DNA of 64,000 nt from Verrucomicrobiota bacterium (GTDB lineage Bacteria; Verrucomicrobiota; Verrucomicrobiia; Opitutales; UBA953). Positions 48,083 to 58,021 of the stretch are shown in pieces. The translations under genes and the position numbers were made by a program. Position 1 is the stretch's first letter, and every line of letters starts with the position of its first letter. Where the stretch lies: positions 1 to 64,000 of the forward strand of contig JAURLX010000004.1 in NCBI GenBank assembly GCA_030830965.1, written 5' to 3'. The notes under the pieces were generated by a model that made no database searches, was not told the DNA's origin, and was given only the letters and a program-made list of their open reading frames with translations.

Positions 48083-48120
48083 CAAAAGACAAGGGCCGCC
48101 GTCCCTGCGGACGACGGCCC
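48083..48120 (-). terminator. Terminator of rpmG (also at the end of the convergent small gene)
   Basis: GGGCCGCCGTCC/GGACGACGGCCC stem (one mismatch) with a CTGC loop. On the minus strand it is followed by TTGTCTTTT, so it reads best as the terminator of rpmG. Confidence 0.75.
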
Positions 48121-48143
48121 CTGCATCGGACAAGGAGCGGAGT

Positions 48144-48314
48144 TCAGCCCTTGATCTCCTTGTGCAGCGTGTGGCGGCGCAGGGAGGGGTTGTACTTCAG
48201 CTTCTCGACCTTCTCCTGGGAAAGCTTCTTGTTACGGGTGGTCATGTAACGGGAGGGACGCTTGCCCTCCTTGCGGGCTTCGGTGCACTCGATGATGACG
48301 GTTTCGCGGGGCAT
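48144..48314 (-). CDS. rpmG: Large-subunit ribosomal protein bL33
   Basis: 56 residues, too short for the ORF track; translated by hand from the ATG at 48314. Sequence begins [17 protein letters not shown] and continues [34 protein letters not shown], matching bL33 (TTRNKK...KYcP...HkE). It lacks the CxxC zinc ribbon and has only one cysteine, so it is a zinc-independent (C-) type. A terminator lies both upstream (after the bS22-like gene) and downstream, implying its own promoter. Confidence 0.93.
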   Translation of the reverse strand: MPRETVIIECTEARKEGKRPSRYMTTRNKKLSQEKVEKLKYNPSLRRHTLHKEIKG

Positions 48315-48372
48315 GATTCAGGAAGGATTGGAAGGTTGAGGATTGGGTCCGGCTTACGGGGTCGGCAAGCCC

Positions 48373-48407
48373 GAAAAAGAGCCGGGCGGCCTCACGGACC
48401 GCCCGGA
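48373..48407 (-). terminator. Rho-independent terminator after the bS22-like gene
   Basis: Minus strand: CCGGGCGG/CCGCCCGG 8-bp stem with a 9-nt loop, followed by CTCTTTTTC. It separates the bS22-like gene from rpmG. Confidence 0.85.
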
Positions 48408-48430
48408 ATCTGGCCGATTAGGGGCCGGAA

Positions 48431-48529
48431 TCAGCCCCAAAGGCGCTTCTTGTGACGGTTGTTCTTCGAGCGCTTACGGCGCTTGTGCTTGTTCATCTTC
48501 AGACGGCGCTGCTTCTTGAGGCTTCCCAT
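48431..48529 (-). CDS. bS22/mS38-like (AURKAIP1/COX24-domain) small ribosomal protein
   Basis: 32 residues, absent from the ORF track; translated by hand: it begins [20 protein letters not shown] and ends in KKRLWG. The MGS-KK-R-KM-KHKRRK pattern is that of the short AURKAIP1/COX24 family, which includes actinobacterial bS22 and mitochondrial mS38, a component of the small ribosomal subunit near the decoding region. More than half of the residues are Lys, Arg or His. A terminator follows at once, and the neighbour is rpmG, another ribosomal protein. The assignment is from remembered family sequence. Confidence 0.8.
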   Translation of the reverse strand: MGSLKKQRRLKMNKHKRRKRSKNNRHKKRLWG

Positions 48530-48583
48530 GGGTGTCAGATGGAAGGCATCAAGGGGCGGACATGGCGGGCAGTAAAGCCGAAA

Positions 48584-49453
48584 CTAGGCCGCGATCCTCG
48601 TTTCAATAACCCACGCATCCGGCCCCCAGCATCGACGCAGCACCGAACGCAGGGCGTCCACATCCGGCTCTCCGCGGACCAGGCAGAAGCCGGCGCTCCC
48701 GCTGCCCGTCATGCGGAAGCCCTGCCCCGTGGCCGTGCCGGCGGCCTCCAGCCCGACCGACAGGGCGAGGAACTTCCGGAACACGGGCGGCTCGAGATCG
48801 TTGCCGAGCTGGGACGGATCGGACTCGGGCCTGGCCAGCCATGCCGAGAGGAGCGCCTCGGCCTGAGCCGGGGACCGCGGCGCCCCATGCCTCGCGAAAA
48901 GCGCGTAAGCCTCAGGCGTCGGCACGCCGAAGGGCGGCTTGACGACCAGGACGCGACGGCCAGCGAGCGCCCTGCGGGGCGCGACTCCGAGCGGCTCGAT
49001 TCTCTCACCCCGGCCCCGCATCACCGCGGGCTCGCGTCTGATGAAGAAAGGGCAGTCGGAGCCGACCTCGGCCGCCACCGCGGCAAGGAACTCCGGTCCA
49101 CGCGGCGCCCCTGAGGCACGGTCGAGCAGACGAAGCGCCGCGGCCGCGTCCGAGCTTCCGCCGCCGAGTCCGGCCCCGGACGGGATGCGCTTGCTCAGCA
49201 TGAAATGTCCGCGCGGACAGTCCGGACGGGCCCGCGCGTAGGCCTCGGCCGCGCGCAGGACCAGATTGGTCGCATCGGAAGGGACGTCGGTGTCGTCGCA
49301 TCGCAAGGACCATGCGGCGGCGGGCTCGAAGGTCAGCTCGTCGGAAAGCTCGAGCGGCACGACGAGGCTCACGAGGTCGTGGAAACCGTCCTCCCGTCGT
49401 CCGACGACGGCGAGCGACAGGTTGAGCTTCGCTGGCGCGGCCTCTGCGTGCAC
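48584..49453 (-). CDS. ispE: 4-diphosphocytidyl-2-C-methyl-D-erythritol kinase
   Basis: GHMP kinase of the MEP isoprenoid pathway; phosphorylates CDP-ME. With the GTG start at 49453 it is 289 residues, the usual size. Motifs: APAKLNLSLAVVGRREDGFHDL near the N-terminus, the ATP-binding IPSGAGLGGGSSDAAAALR, VGSDCPFF, and the C-terminal GFRMTGSGSAGFCLV. The ORF-track start would overlap xerC by ~300 nt. It lies 41 nt after xerC on the same strand. Confidence 0.93.
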   Translation of the reverse strand: MHAEAAPAKLNLSLAVVGRREDGFHDLVSLVVPLELSDELTFEPAAAWSLRCDDTDVPSDATNLVLRAAEAYARARPDCPRGHFMLSKRIPSGAGLGGGSSDAAAALRLLDRASGAPRGPEFLAAVAAEVGSDCPFFIRREPAVMRGRGERIEPLGVAPRRALAGRRVLVVKPPFGVPTPEAYALFARHGAPRSPAQAEALLSAWLARPESDPSQLGNDLEPPVFRKFLALSVGLEAAGTATGQGFRMTGSGSAGFCLVRGEPDVDALRSVLRRCWGPDAWVIETRIAA

Positions 49454-49494
49454 GGGCCCAGATTGCCCGCGACCAAGGGCGAGGCGAGGCCTTT

Positions 49495-50439
49495 TCAGGA
49501 ACGGGGATGCGCCTTGCGGCGGACGTCCCTCAGGCGCTGCACGGAAAGATGGGTGTAGATCTGGGTGGTCGAGAGCGAGGCGTGGCCGAGCTGCTCCTGG
49601 ACGAGCCGGAGGTCGGCGCCACCCGAGAGCAGGTGCGTCGCGCAGGAGTGCCTCAGCTTGTGCGGAGTCATGTCCGCGGGCAGTCCGGCCAACGCCAGGC
49701 GGCGCTTGAGCATAAGCTGCACCGCGCGCGCGTGGAGGGGCCCGCCTCGCGCCGCAAGGAAAACGGGGGCCTGGCGGGAGGGGCGGCCGCGGAGCGCCCA
49801 ATAGGCGCGCAGGGCGGACATGGCGGCGTCGCCGGCCGGCACGTCGCGCTCCTTGGAGCCTTTGCCCAGGACACGAACCACCCCCGAGGCGAGGTCGATG
49901 TCGCGGCCGCGGAGCCCGCAGAGCTCGGACACGCGCAGGCCGGCCCCGTAAAGCACCTCGAGTATCGCCTGATCCCGGGCGGCCTCCAGCGCCTTGGCGG
50001 GCGTGGCCGCGCCGGGCGTCGTCTCCAACAGCTGCTCGGCCTGGGTCTCGGTGAGGAACTTGGGGAGCGCCTTGGGCAGCTTGGGCAGGACGAGTCCCGC
50101 GGCGGGCGTGGCGTCGATGCCCCCGCGTTCACGAAGATCGGCCAGGAACGCGCGTACGGCCGAGACCTGGTTGTGCACGGTGCGGCGACCGTGGGTGGAC
50201 TGCCGCTCGATCACGAAGTCCCGCAGATCCCGCGCCGTCAGGCGCGACCAGTCCCCGTCCCAGCCGCCATCGGAACACTTCCACAGGGCGAAGCCTTTGA
50301 GCGAACGCCCGTAGGTCGCGCAAGTGCGTGGAGAGAGCCGACGCCCCTCCCGCTGACGTGCGAGGAAATCGGTCACGGCGGCCTCGCCGGGCCAGGACCC
50401 GCCCCGCCCCGCCTCCGGCTGGGGGCGGCGGCGCTTCAC
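49495..50439 (-). CDS. xerC: Site-specific tyrosine recombinase, XerC type
   Basis: About 314 residues, GTG start that overlaps the queF stop (GTGA). Core-binding domain TDFLARQREGRRLSPRTCATYGRSLKGFALW, and the catalytic set: R in GAGLRVSELCGL, K in GKGSKERDVPAG, HxxR in PHKLRHSCATHLLSGG, H and Y in LGHASLSTTQIYTHL. Presumed partner of the XerD-type gene at 27.6 kb. Which of the two is XerC and which XerD is inferred and could be swapped. Confidence 0.87.
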   Translation of the reverse strand: MKRRRPQPEAGRGGSWPGEAAVTDFLARQREGRRLSPRTCATYGRSLKGFALWKCSDGGWDGDWSRLTARDLRDFVIERQSTHGRRTVHNQVSAVRAFLADLRERGGIDATPAAGLVLPKLPKALPKFLTETQAEQLLETTPGAATPAKALEAARDQAILEVLYGAGLRVSELCGLRGRDIDLASGVVRVLGKGSKERDVPAGDAAMSALRAYWALRGRPSRQAPVFLAARGGPLHARAVQLMLKRRLALAGLPADMTPHKLRHSCATHLLSGGADLRLVQEQLGHASLSTTQIYTHLSVQRLRDVRRKAHPRS

Positions 50440-50846
50440 TGGGGCCTGCGGCCGTGTTCGGCGCGCACGGTGATGCCGATGCCCCCGCGCACGCCGAAGG
50501 CGCCGGTGACCTCGCACCAAACCGGGTCGAGCGCGGCGACGAGGTCGTCGAGGATCTTGTTGGTCAGGTGCTCGTGGAACACGCCCTGCTGGCGGTAGCT
50601 CCAGAAGTAGAGCTTGAGGGACTTAGACTCGACGATGCGGGGACCGGGCACGTAGCGGATGGTGATCCTGGCGAAGTCCGGCTGCCCGGTCGCTGGACAG
50701 AGGCAGGTGAACTCCTCCGTGCTGAGCTCGACGACGTAACTGCGGCCGGCGTTGCGGTTCGGGAAGGTCTCCAGAGTCTGCTGGGGCTGGTTCTGGGTGT
50801 TACCGAGATGGGAGAGGCCTTGGAGGTCCTGCGGCTGGGTCGACAT
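50436..50846 (-). CDS. queF: NADPH-dependent preQ0 reductase QueF
   Basis: Reduces the nitrile of 7-cyano-7-deazaguanine to preQ1 for queuosine in tRNA. With the start MSTQPQDLQ it is 136 residues, the short unimodular type. Motifs: the catalytic cysteine region EFTCLCPATGQPDFARI, the QueF motif ESKSLKLYFWSYRQQGVFHEHLTNKI, and the C-terminal FGVRGGIGITV. The stop overlaps the xerC start. No other que genes and no preQ1 riboswitch are seen nearby. Confidence 0.94.
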   Translation of the reverse strand: MSTQPQDLQGLSHLGNTQNQPQQTLETFPNRNAGRSYVVELSTEEFTCLCPATGQPDFARITIRYVPGPRIVESKSLKLYFWSYRQQGVFHEHLTNKILDDLVAALDPVWCEVTGAFGVRGGIGITVRAEHGRRPQ

Positions 50847-50949
50847 GCCACCAAGCCAATCGGGCACGGAGAACGGCGCAAGCGGAGAAGCCCGGGGCGG
50901 AACCGGCTTGCCACCCGGTCCCGGCGGGGTTGCCTCGACTCACCGCCGC

Positions 50950-52119
50950 ATGGAGCCAAGGCCTATCGCCATACTCGGGGCCTCGGGCTCGATCGGCACG
51001 ACCACGCTGGCCGTCGTCAGGGCTCACCCAAGCCTGCTCCGCGTCGCCGGGATGGCCTCGCTGAGGAACTGGCGCCGACTGGCGGGGCCGGCCCGCGAAT
51101 TCGGAGTCCCCATGGTGGCCCTGGCTGATCCCGCGGCGGCCGACGAGGCCCGCGCCTCGGGAGAGTTCCCCGCCGGCACGAGGATCCTCTCCGGCCCGGA
51201 CGGACTGAGGGAGATCGCATGCCTGCCTGAGGCGAGGACGGTCGTCTCCGCCGTCGTCGGCACGGCCGGCCTCGAGCCCACCCTAGCCGCGCTTAAGACG
51301 GGCAAGGATGTCGCGCTGGCCTCGAAGGAGCTGCTGGTGCTGGCCGGACGCTTCGTAACCGCCGCCGCCGCGCAGGGCGGCGGGCGGCTCATGCCCGTCG
51401 ACAGCGAGCACAACGCCCTGCACCAGCTGCTGCGCGGCCGGCCGCGCGCCGATGCGGTCCGGCTCGTCCTCACCGCCTCGGGCGGCGCGTTCCGCGATAC
51501 GCCGCTGGACAGTCTCGACGAGGTGACGCCCGAGCAGGCCCTGCGCCACCCGAGCTGGAAGATGGGGCCCAAGGTCACCGTGGACTCGGCCACCATGGCC
51601 AACAAGGGCCTCGAGATCGTGGAGGCCAGCTGGCTCTTCGACGTGCCGCAGGAGCGGATCGACGTCGTCGTGCACCCGCAGAGCGTGATCCACGCGATCG
51701 TCACGCTGTCAGACGGAAGCATGCAGGCGCTGCTCTCGCCCCCCTCGATGGCGTTTCCGATCCAGGACTGCCTGCTGGAGCCGCTCCGGCCACCCTGCCC
51801 CGCCCCGGGCCTCGACCTCTCCAAGGCGCTCTCGCTCACGATGAGCCCGCCCGACCCCGCGCGCTACCCCTGCCTCGGACTGGCGAGGACCGCGGCCGCC
51901 ACGGGCGCCTGCGCCCCGGCGGCCTTCAACGCGGCCAACGAAGTGGCGGTGGAAGCCTTCATGTCCGGCCGACTTCGCTTCACCGGCATCGCCGAGCTCA
52001 TCCGGCGGGTGATGGAAAAGGGGTGGACGAAGCAGCCCGCCTCCCTTGAGGATGTGCTGGCGGCCGACGCCGACGCCCGTGCCCGGGCGGCCGAACTGGC
52101 GTCGACGCTGCGAATCTGA
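50950..52119 (+). CDS. dxr: 1-deoxy-D-xylulose-5-phosphate reductoisomerase
   Basis: First committed enzyme of the MEP pathway (DXP to MEP, NADPH and Mg/Mn dependent). About 389 residues: NADPH-binding IAILGASGSIGTTTLAV at the N-terminus, LASKELLVLAG, metal/substrate loop PVDSEHNAL, LTASGGAFRDTP, HPSWKMGPKVTVDSATMANKGLEIVEASWLFD and NAANEVAVEAFM. ATG 50950 was chosen; the ORF-track start lies in the divergent queF region. rseP follows 7 nt downstream, the common dxr-rseP arrangement. Confidence 0.96.
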   Translation: MEPRPIAILGASGSIGTTTLAVVRAHPSLLRVAGMASLRNWRRLAGPAREFGVPMVALADPAAADEARASGEFPAGTRILSGPDGLREIACLPEARTVVSAVVGTAGLEPTLAALKTGKDVALASKELLVLAGRFVTAAAAQGGGRLMPVDSEHNALHQLLRGRPRADAVRLVLTASGGAFRDTPLDSLDEVTPEQALRHPSWKMGPKVTVDSATMANKGLEIVEASWLFDVPQERIDVVVHPQSVIHAIVTLSDGSMQALLSPPSMAFPIQDCLLEPLRPPCPAPGLDLSKALSLTMSPPDPARYPCLGLARTAAATGACAPAAFNAANEVAVEAFMSGRLRFTGIAELIRRVMEKGWTKQPASLEDVLAADADARARAAELASTLRI

Positions 52120-52126
52120 CCCTCAC

Positions 52127-53974
52127 ATGGAAACCCTCTCCGTCAGCGACCTGCTCAGCTCCATCTGGGGCATCGCGCTCGTCGCGCTTTTCTTCGGGGG
52201 CTCGATCTTCGTCCATGAACTGGGGCACTTCCTCGCCGCCCGACGGCGCGGACTCAAGGTGGAGCGATTCTCCATCGGCTTCGGCCCGAAGATCTTCGGC
52301 TGGACGGGACAGGACGGCGTCGATTACCGCGTTTCGCTCATCCCTCTGGGCGGATACGTCGCCCTGCCCCAGCTGGCGGAGATGGAAGGCGTCGAAGGTA
52401 CGTCGGAGACGGGCGCCGAGGAACTGCCGGCCATCTCGTACGCCGACAAGATGATCGTCTCGGTGATGGGGGCGGTCTTCAACGTGATCTTCGCGTTCCT
52501 GCTGTCCTGCATCCTCTGGTTCACGGGGACCCCCGTGGCGGAAGGGTCGCTCAGCACCGTGATCGGCTACGTCCCCGAGACGGTGATCACCGGCTCGGGG
52601 CATCTGGCCGAACTGGGACTCGGCCGCACCGAGCCCGGACCAGCGCACCTGGCCGGACTCAAGGCCGGGGACCGCGTCATCGCGGTCGACGGACAGACGG
52701 TCACCACCTTCAACCAGGTGCAGGAGGCCATCATGCTCGGCAACCGGCGGGACGCCGCGGGCCAGCCGGTGGCCACGCTCACCCTCGCCCCCCTCCCGCA
52801 CGAATCCACGCCCCGCGAGGTCGAAGTGCACCCGACCCGCGCCGTCCTTAACCGTCGCAGCGGGGACCAGGTGCGCATCATCGGTATCCAGCCGGCCTCG
52901 CAGGTCGTCCTCGGCGAGCCGGTGCCCGGCTCGCCGGCGGCGACGGCGGGCATGCGGCGGGGAGATCGCGTGCTCTCGGTCGACGGCCGCGCGATCGGGA
53001 ACTTCTCCGAGTTCAGGGAGGTGCTGCGCCGGGGCGGGTCGACGGCCCGGCGCATCGAGCTGGAACGCGAGGGAACCGGGCTCGTCACCGTGATGGTGAC
53101 CCCGGCGGTCGCCCCGACGGTCAACCCCGTCGGGCTGCTGGAGTACAAGGACGGCGACCTGCTCCGCACCATCGTGCTCGTGCCGTCCACGCGCGACATC
53201 GTGACGCCCGCGGGGACCGCCCCGCGCGACAGGCTCATGGTCCTGGGCGTCTCACCCGACGACCCCGCCCTCTCGGAGACGCTCCGCATCGGCACCGCCG
53301 TGGACAAGGTCGACGGACTTGAGCTCTCCGCCGTGCGCACGCTGGAGGACATGGAGAAGGCGGCGGGCGGCGTCGCCCACGACCTCACCGTATTCTGGAC
53401 GCGGGCGGAGGGCGATGCCGGGCACGTCGTGCTCCACCAGGCGCTCTTCCGCCGGCCTCCGCCCGTCGAGCACGCGCAGATCGGCGCCGCCTTCCTGAAC
53501 CGCACCGAACTCGCCCACCTAGCCCCCTGGGAGACGTGCGCCGGCATCATCGCCTCGACCTTCCGCACCCTGCAGCGCCTCGTCGACCGCGACTCCGACA
53601 TCGAGGTCAAGCAGCTCGCCTCGGTGATCTCGATCTCCAAGACCTATTACAACCTCTCCGAGGACATCCGCCGCGTCATCTGGTTCACCGTCCTGATCAA
53701 CATCAATCTGGCGATCCTCAACCTGCTCCCGATCCCGGTCCTGGACGGGGGGCACATGCTCATCGCCACCATCCAGCGACTGACCGGCAACGCCCTCGGC
53801 GGCAAAGTCATCGTCATCATGCAGTACGCCTTCATGGGCCTGCTGCTCAGCTTCATGGCCTACGTGATGCTCCACGACGTCCGGCGCTGCTCGGGCGACA
53901 GCGAGCAGCAGCTCAAGCAGCAGCTGCTCGAGAGGCACGTCTACCGTCCGGCGCAGTTCGCCCCCCGCAAGTAG
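52127..53974 (+). CDS. rseP: RseP-type site-2 intramembrane metalloprotease with expanded PDZ region
   Basis: Zinc protease in the inner membrane that cuts transmembrane segments in envelope stress signalling or signal-peptide clearance. HELGH zinc motif at residues 30-34 in the first helix (FVHELGHFLAARRRGLKVERFSIGFGPKIFGW), and LLPIPVLDGGHM in the later membrane block. Between them are PDZ-like repeats (GPAHLAGLKAGDRVIAVDGQTV; GSPAATAGMRRGDRVLSVDG; a third degenerate GTAVDKVDGLEL). At 615 residues it is well above the ~450 of E. coli RseP. It starts 7 nt after dxr. Confidence 0.92.
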   Translation: METLSVSDLLSSIWGIALVALFFGGSIFVHELGHFLAARRRGLKVERFSIGFGPKIFGWTGQDGVDYRVSLIPLGGYVALPQLAEMEGVEGTSETGAEELPAISYADKMIVSVMGAVFNVIFAFLLSCILWFTGTPVAEGSLSTVIGYVPETVITGSGHLAELGLGRTEPGPAHLAGLKAGDRVIAVDGQTVTTFNQVQEAIMLGNRRDAAGQPVATLTLAPLPHESTPREVEVHPTRAVLNRRSGDQVRIIGIQPASQVVLGEPVPGSPAATAGMRRGDRVLSVDGRAIGNFSEFREVLRRGGSTARRIELEREGTGLVTVMVTPAVAPTVNPVGLLEYKDGDLLRTIVLVPSTRDIVTPAGTAPRDRLMVLGVSPDDPALSETLRIGTAVDKVDGLELSAVRTLEDMEKAAGGVAHDLTVFWTRAEGDAGHVVLHQALFRRPPPVEHAQIGAAFLNRTELAHLAPWETCAGIIASTFRTLQRLVDRDSDIEVKQLASVISISKTYYNLSEDIRRVIWFTVLININLAILNLLPIPVLDGGHMLIATIQRLTGNALGGKVIVIMQYAFMGLLLSFMAYVMLHDVRRCSGDSEQQLKQQLLERHVYRPAQFAPRK

Positions 53975-54038
53975 CCCGGCGGCGAGGTTTTCGCCTCGTC
54001 CGGCGGAACCGGAGTCCCAAGATGCAGGTCCACCCCCC

Positions 54039-55073
54039 ATGGACCCCCAAGCCTCCCCCCGCTCCCGCCGCTCCTTCCTCAGTGGCCTCGGCGCCGCCTT
54101 CGCCACGCTCAGCCTCTCACCGGCACTCGCCGCGGCCGACGCCGCCAAGGCCGCCGAGAAGGCGATGCCCCGCAAGAAGATCTCGGATCCCTACGTCTAC
54201 AAGTTCTCCATCGGCAAGTTCGAGGCATGGTCGATCAGCGACGGGTGGGGCACGTTCAAGGAGGGCGTGACCAAGAAGATGTGGCCGCCGGCCGACCGCG
54301 CGCAGATGCAGGAGGTGATGCGCACGCGGGGCGAACGGCCCGACGACATGACCCTCTACATCAACATCCTTCTCCTGCGCAGGGACAAGGAGGTCGTCCT
54401 CGTCGATGCGGGCTTCGGCAACGTCGAGCGCGACACCTGGGGCTGGCTCGGGCAGGCCATGGCCTCGCCGGAAGTCGGCATCAAGCCCGAAGAGGTCACC
54501 CACGCCCTGCTGAGCCACTCGCACATCGACCACATCGGCGGGTTCACCTCCGGCGGCCGGCTGCTCTTCCCCAACGCCGCCGTCCATGTGCTGAAGTCCG
54601 AAGTGGACTTCTGGCGCGGCAAGGAGCCGGACTTCACGAAGTCGCACCGCACCGACAACATCCCGCAGATGATCAAGAACGTGCGGAACTCCTTCGACAC
54701 GCTCCAGCCCAACCTGGTCCTGCACAAGGACGGCGACCAGATCCTCGACGGCGCCATCACCATCCTCTCCGCCCCGGGCCACACCGACGGCCACGCGATC
54801 TTCCGCATCAAGTCCGAGGGGCAGTCCCTGCTCCACCTCTCCGACCTGGCCCACAACCACGTCCTGATGTTCGAGGATCCGGCTTGGTTCATCGACTTCG
54901 ATCACGACCCCGAGAACGCCATCGCCTCCCGCCGCAAATGGTTCGCGGAGCTCTCGGCCACCCGGGAGCGCGCCTACGGCTTCCACCTGCCCTGGCCCGG
55001 CCTCGGCGTGGTGGCCTCCAACGGACGCAAGGGCTACCAGTGGCTGCCCGAGGCCTGGCGCTGGGACTTCTGA
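54039..55073 (+). CDS. Tat-exported metallo-beta-lactamase fold hydrolase
   Basis: 344 residues. The N-terminus is a twin-arginine signal (SRRSFLSGLGAAFATLSLSPALAAA). The mature part has the MBL zinc motif SHSHIDHIGG, then SAPGHTDGH, and a downstream SDLAHNH, so the metal sites look intact. It resembles MBL-fold lactonase/beta-lactamase-like hydrolases; the substrate is not evident. Predicted folded in the cytoplasm with metals and exported to the periplasm. It lies 64 nt after rseP and 41 nt before ispG, which has its own promoter. Confidence 0.85.
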   Translation: MDPQASPRSRRSFLSGLGAAFATLSLSPALAAADAAKAAEKAMPRKKISDPYVYKFSIGKFEAWSISDGWGTFKEGVTKKMWPPADRAQMQEVMRTRGERPDDMTLYINILLLRRDKEVVLVDAGFGNVERDTWGWLGQAMASPEVGIKPEEVTHALLSHSHIDHIGGFTSGGRLLFPNAAVHVLKSEVDFWRGKEPDFTKSHRTDNIPQMIKNVRNSFDTLQPNLVLHKDGDQILDGAITILSAPGHTDGHAIFRIKSEGQSLLHLSDLAHNHVLMFEDPAWFIDFDHDPENAIASRRKWFAELSATRERAYGFHLPWPGLGVVASNGRKGYQWLPEAWRWDF

Positions 55074-55079
55074 CGCCCG

Positions 55080-55108
55080 TTGACGCGGGCGCCCGCCCCG
55101 CTTGATAT
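55080..55108 (+). promoter_or_regulatory. Promoter of ispG (leaderless type)
   Basis: TTGACG, 17-nt spacer, TGATAT, then 6 nt to the ATG at 55115. The -35 lies in the loop of a GC hairpin (CGCCCG...CGGGCG) that follows the upstream gene. Confidence 0.5.
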
Positions 55109-55114
55109 GTCCGC

Positions 55115-57127
<2,013 letters not shown>

Positions 57128-57143
57128 GGACGGAGGCGCTCGC

Positions 57144-57920
57144 TCACCTCACCGCCGACTCCAGCGCCTCGATCAGCGGCTTCGGGTCTGGCAGACCGTG
57201 GGGATGATGGTCGCCGCCTGCCTTGGGGAAGAGCTTCACGCGGCCGCCGTTGTCCTGCCAGAGCTTGATCACGTGCGCGGCGTTGTCCTCGAAGGGCACG
57301 GTCTTGTCGGCGGTGCCGTGACATGAGATCAGGAACACACCGGCCTTGATGGCGGGGAGCAGGCCTTCGGCCGGCTGAAGGGACTTCGCCTTGGCTTCAT
57401 CGTCCGACGCGAAACCAAACTCGGTCTTGTACATCGCCCAGTCCTTCGGACTGCCCTTGCTCTGGTGCGTCAGGGCGACGCCGCCCGGCCACGAACGGAT
57501 GTCGCACACGCCGTTGTCGAGGTAGAGCACGCTGACACGATCCGGATGCAGACGCGCCCAGGCGTTTACGTAAAGACCGCCACGGGAGATCCCCAGCAGC
57601 GCGGGCTTGGGCGAAAGGTCCCTGACGCCGTGCAGCTCATCGTAAAGCGCCTCCCAGACCTTCATCGCCCCGGGAGAGCCGAATCGGTTGACCTGACGTA
57701 CGTAGGCCACGTGCCAGCCCTTCTCGACAAGGCCGTCCTCGAGCGTGCGAAGGTGCCCCGCGAACTCCCCGACCCACAGCCACGGCCGACCGACCGCGGG
57801 CTTTTCGGGAACCTTCAGCGTCACGTCGGCTGCGGCGACATTGAACTTCTCCACTTTGATCGCCGCCGGAAGCAAGGCGGCGGCGAAGACGAGGAGGACG
57901 GCGGGGACCAGGCGGGGCAT
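57144..57920 (-). CDS. Exported alpha/beta hydrolase
   Basis: About 258 residues with a signal peptide (MPRLVPAVLLVFAAALLPAA), which decided the start. The fold is alpha/beta hydrolase with a nucleophile elbow GISRGG (LLGISRGGLYVNAWARLHPDRV), a likely acid in HGTADKTVPFEDN and a His in GGDHHPHGLPD near the C-terminus. It is a prolyl-oligopeptidase/esterase-like size and order. Predicted periplasmic or secreted esterase or peptidase with unknown substrate. It is convergent with ispG. Confidence 0.8.
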   Translation of the reverse strand: MPRLVPAVLLVFAAALLPAAIKVEKFNVAAADVTLKVPEKPAVGRPWLWVGEFAGHLRTLEDGLVEKGWHVAYVRQVNRFGSPGAMKVWEALYDELHGVRDLSPKPALLGISRGGLYVNAWARLHPDRVSVLYLDNGVCDIRSWPGGVALTHQSKGSPKDWAMYKTEFGFASDDEAKAKSLQPAEGLLPAIKAGVFLISCHGTADKTVPFEDNAAHVIKLWQDNGGRVKLFPKAGGDHHPHGLPDPKPLIEALESAVR

Positions 57921-58005
57921 GACATGATCCTGGCGCGACGGACGGCGCGGGCAAGCGCGGTCAGATGACTGCTCCTTGCCAGCCGGCCCCAAACCCACCA
58001 TCTCT

Positions 58006-58011
58006 GGAGGG
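58006..58011 (+). promoter_or_regulatory. Shine-Dalgarno site of gpmI
   Basis: GGAGGG lies about 10 nt before the ATG at 58022 and decides that start over the ORF-track start at 57965. It is one of the few clear Shine-Dalgarno sites in this window. Confidence 0.7.
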
Positions 58012-58021
58012 CATTCCTTTC

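Noticed and set aside
50847-50949. Possible preQ1 riboswitch upstream of queF
   Set aside because: No preQ1-I hairpin followed by an A-rich tail is visible in the short divergent gap with dxr.
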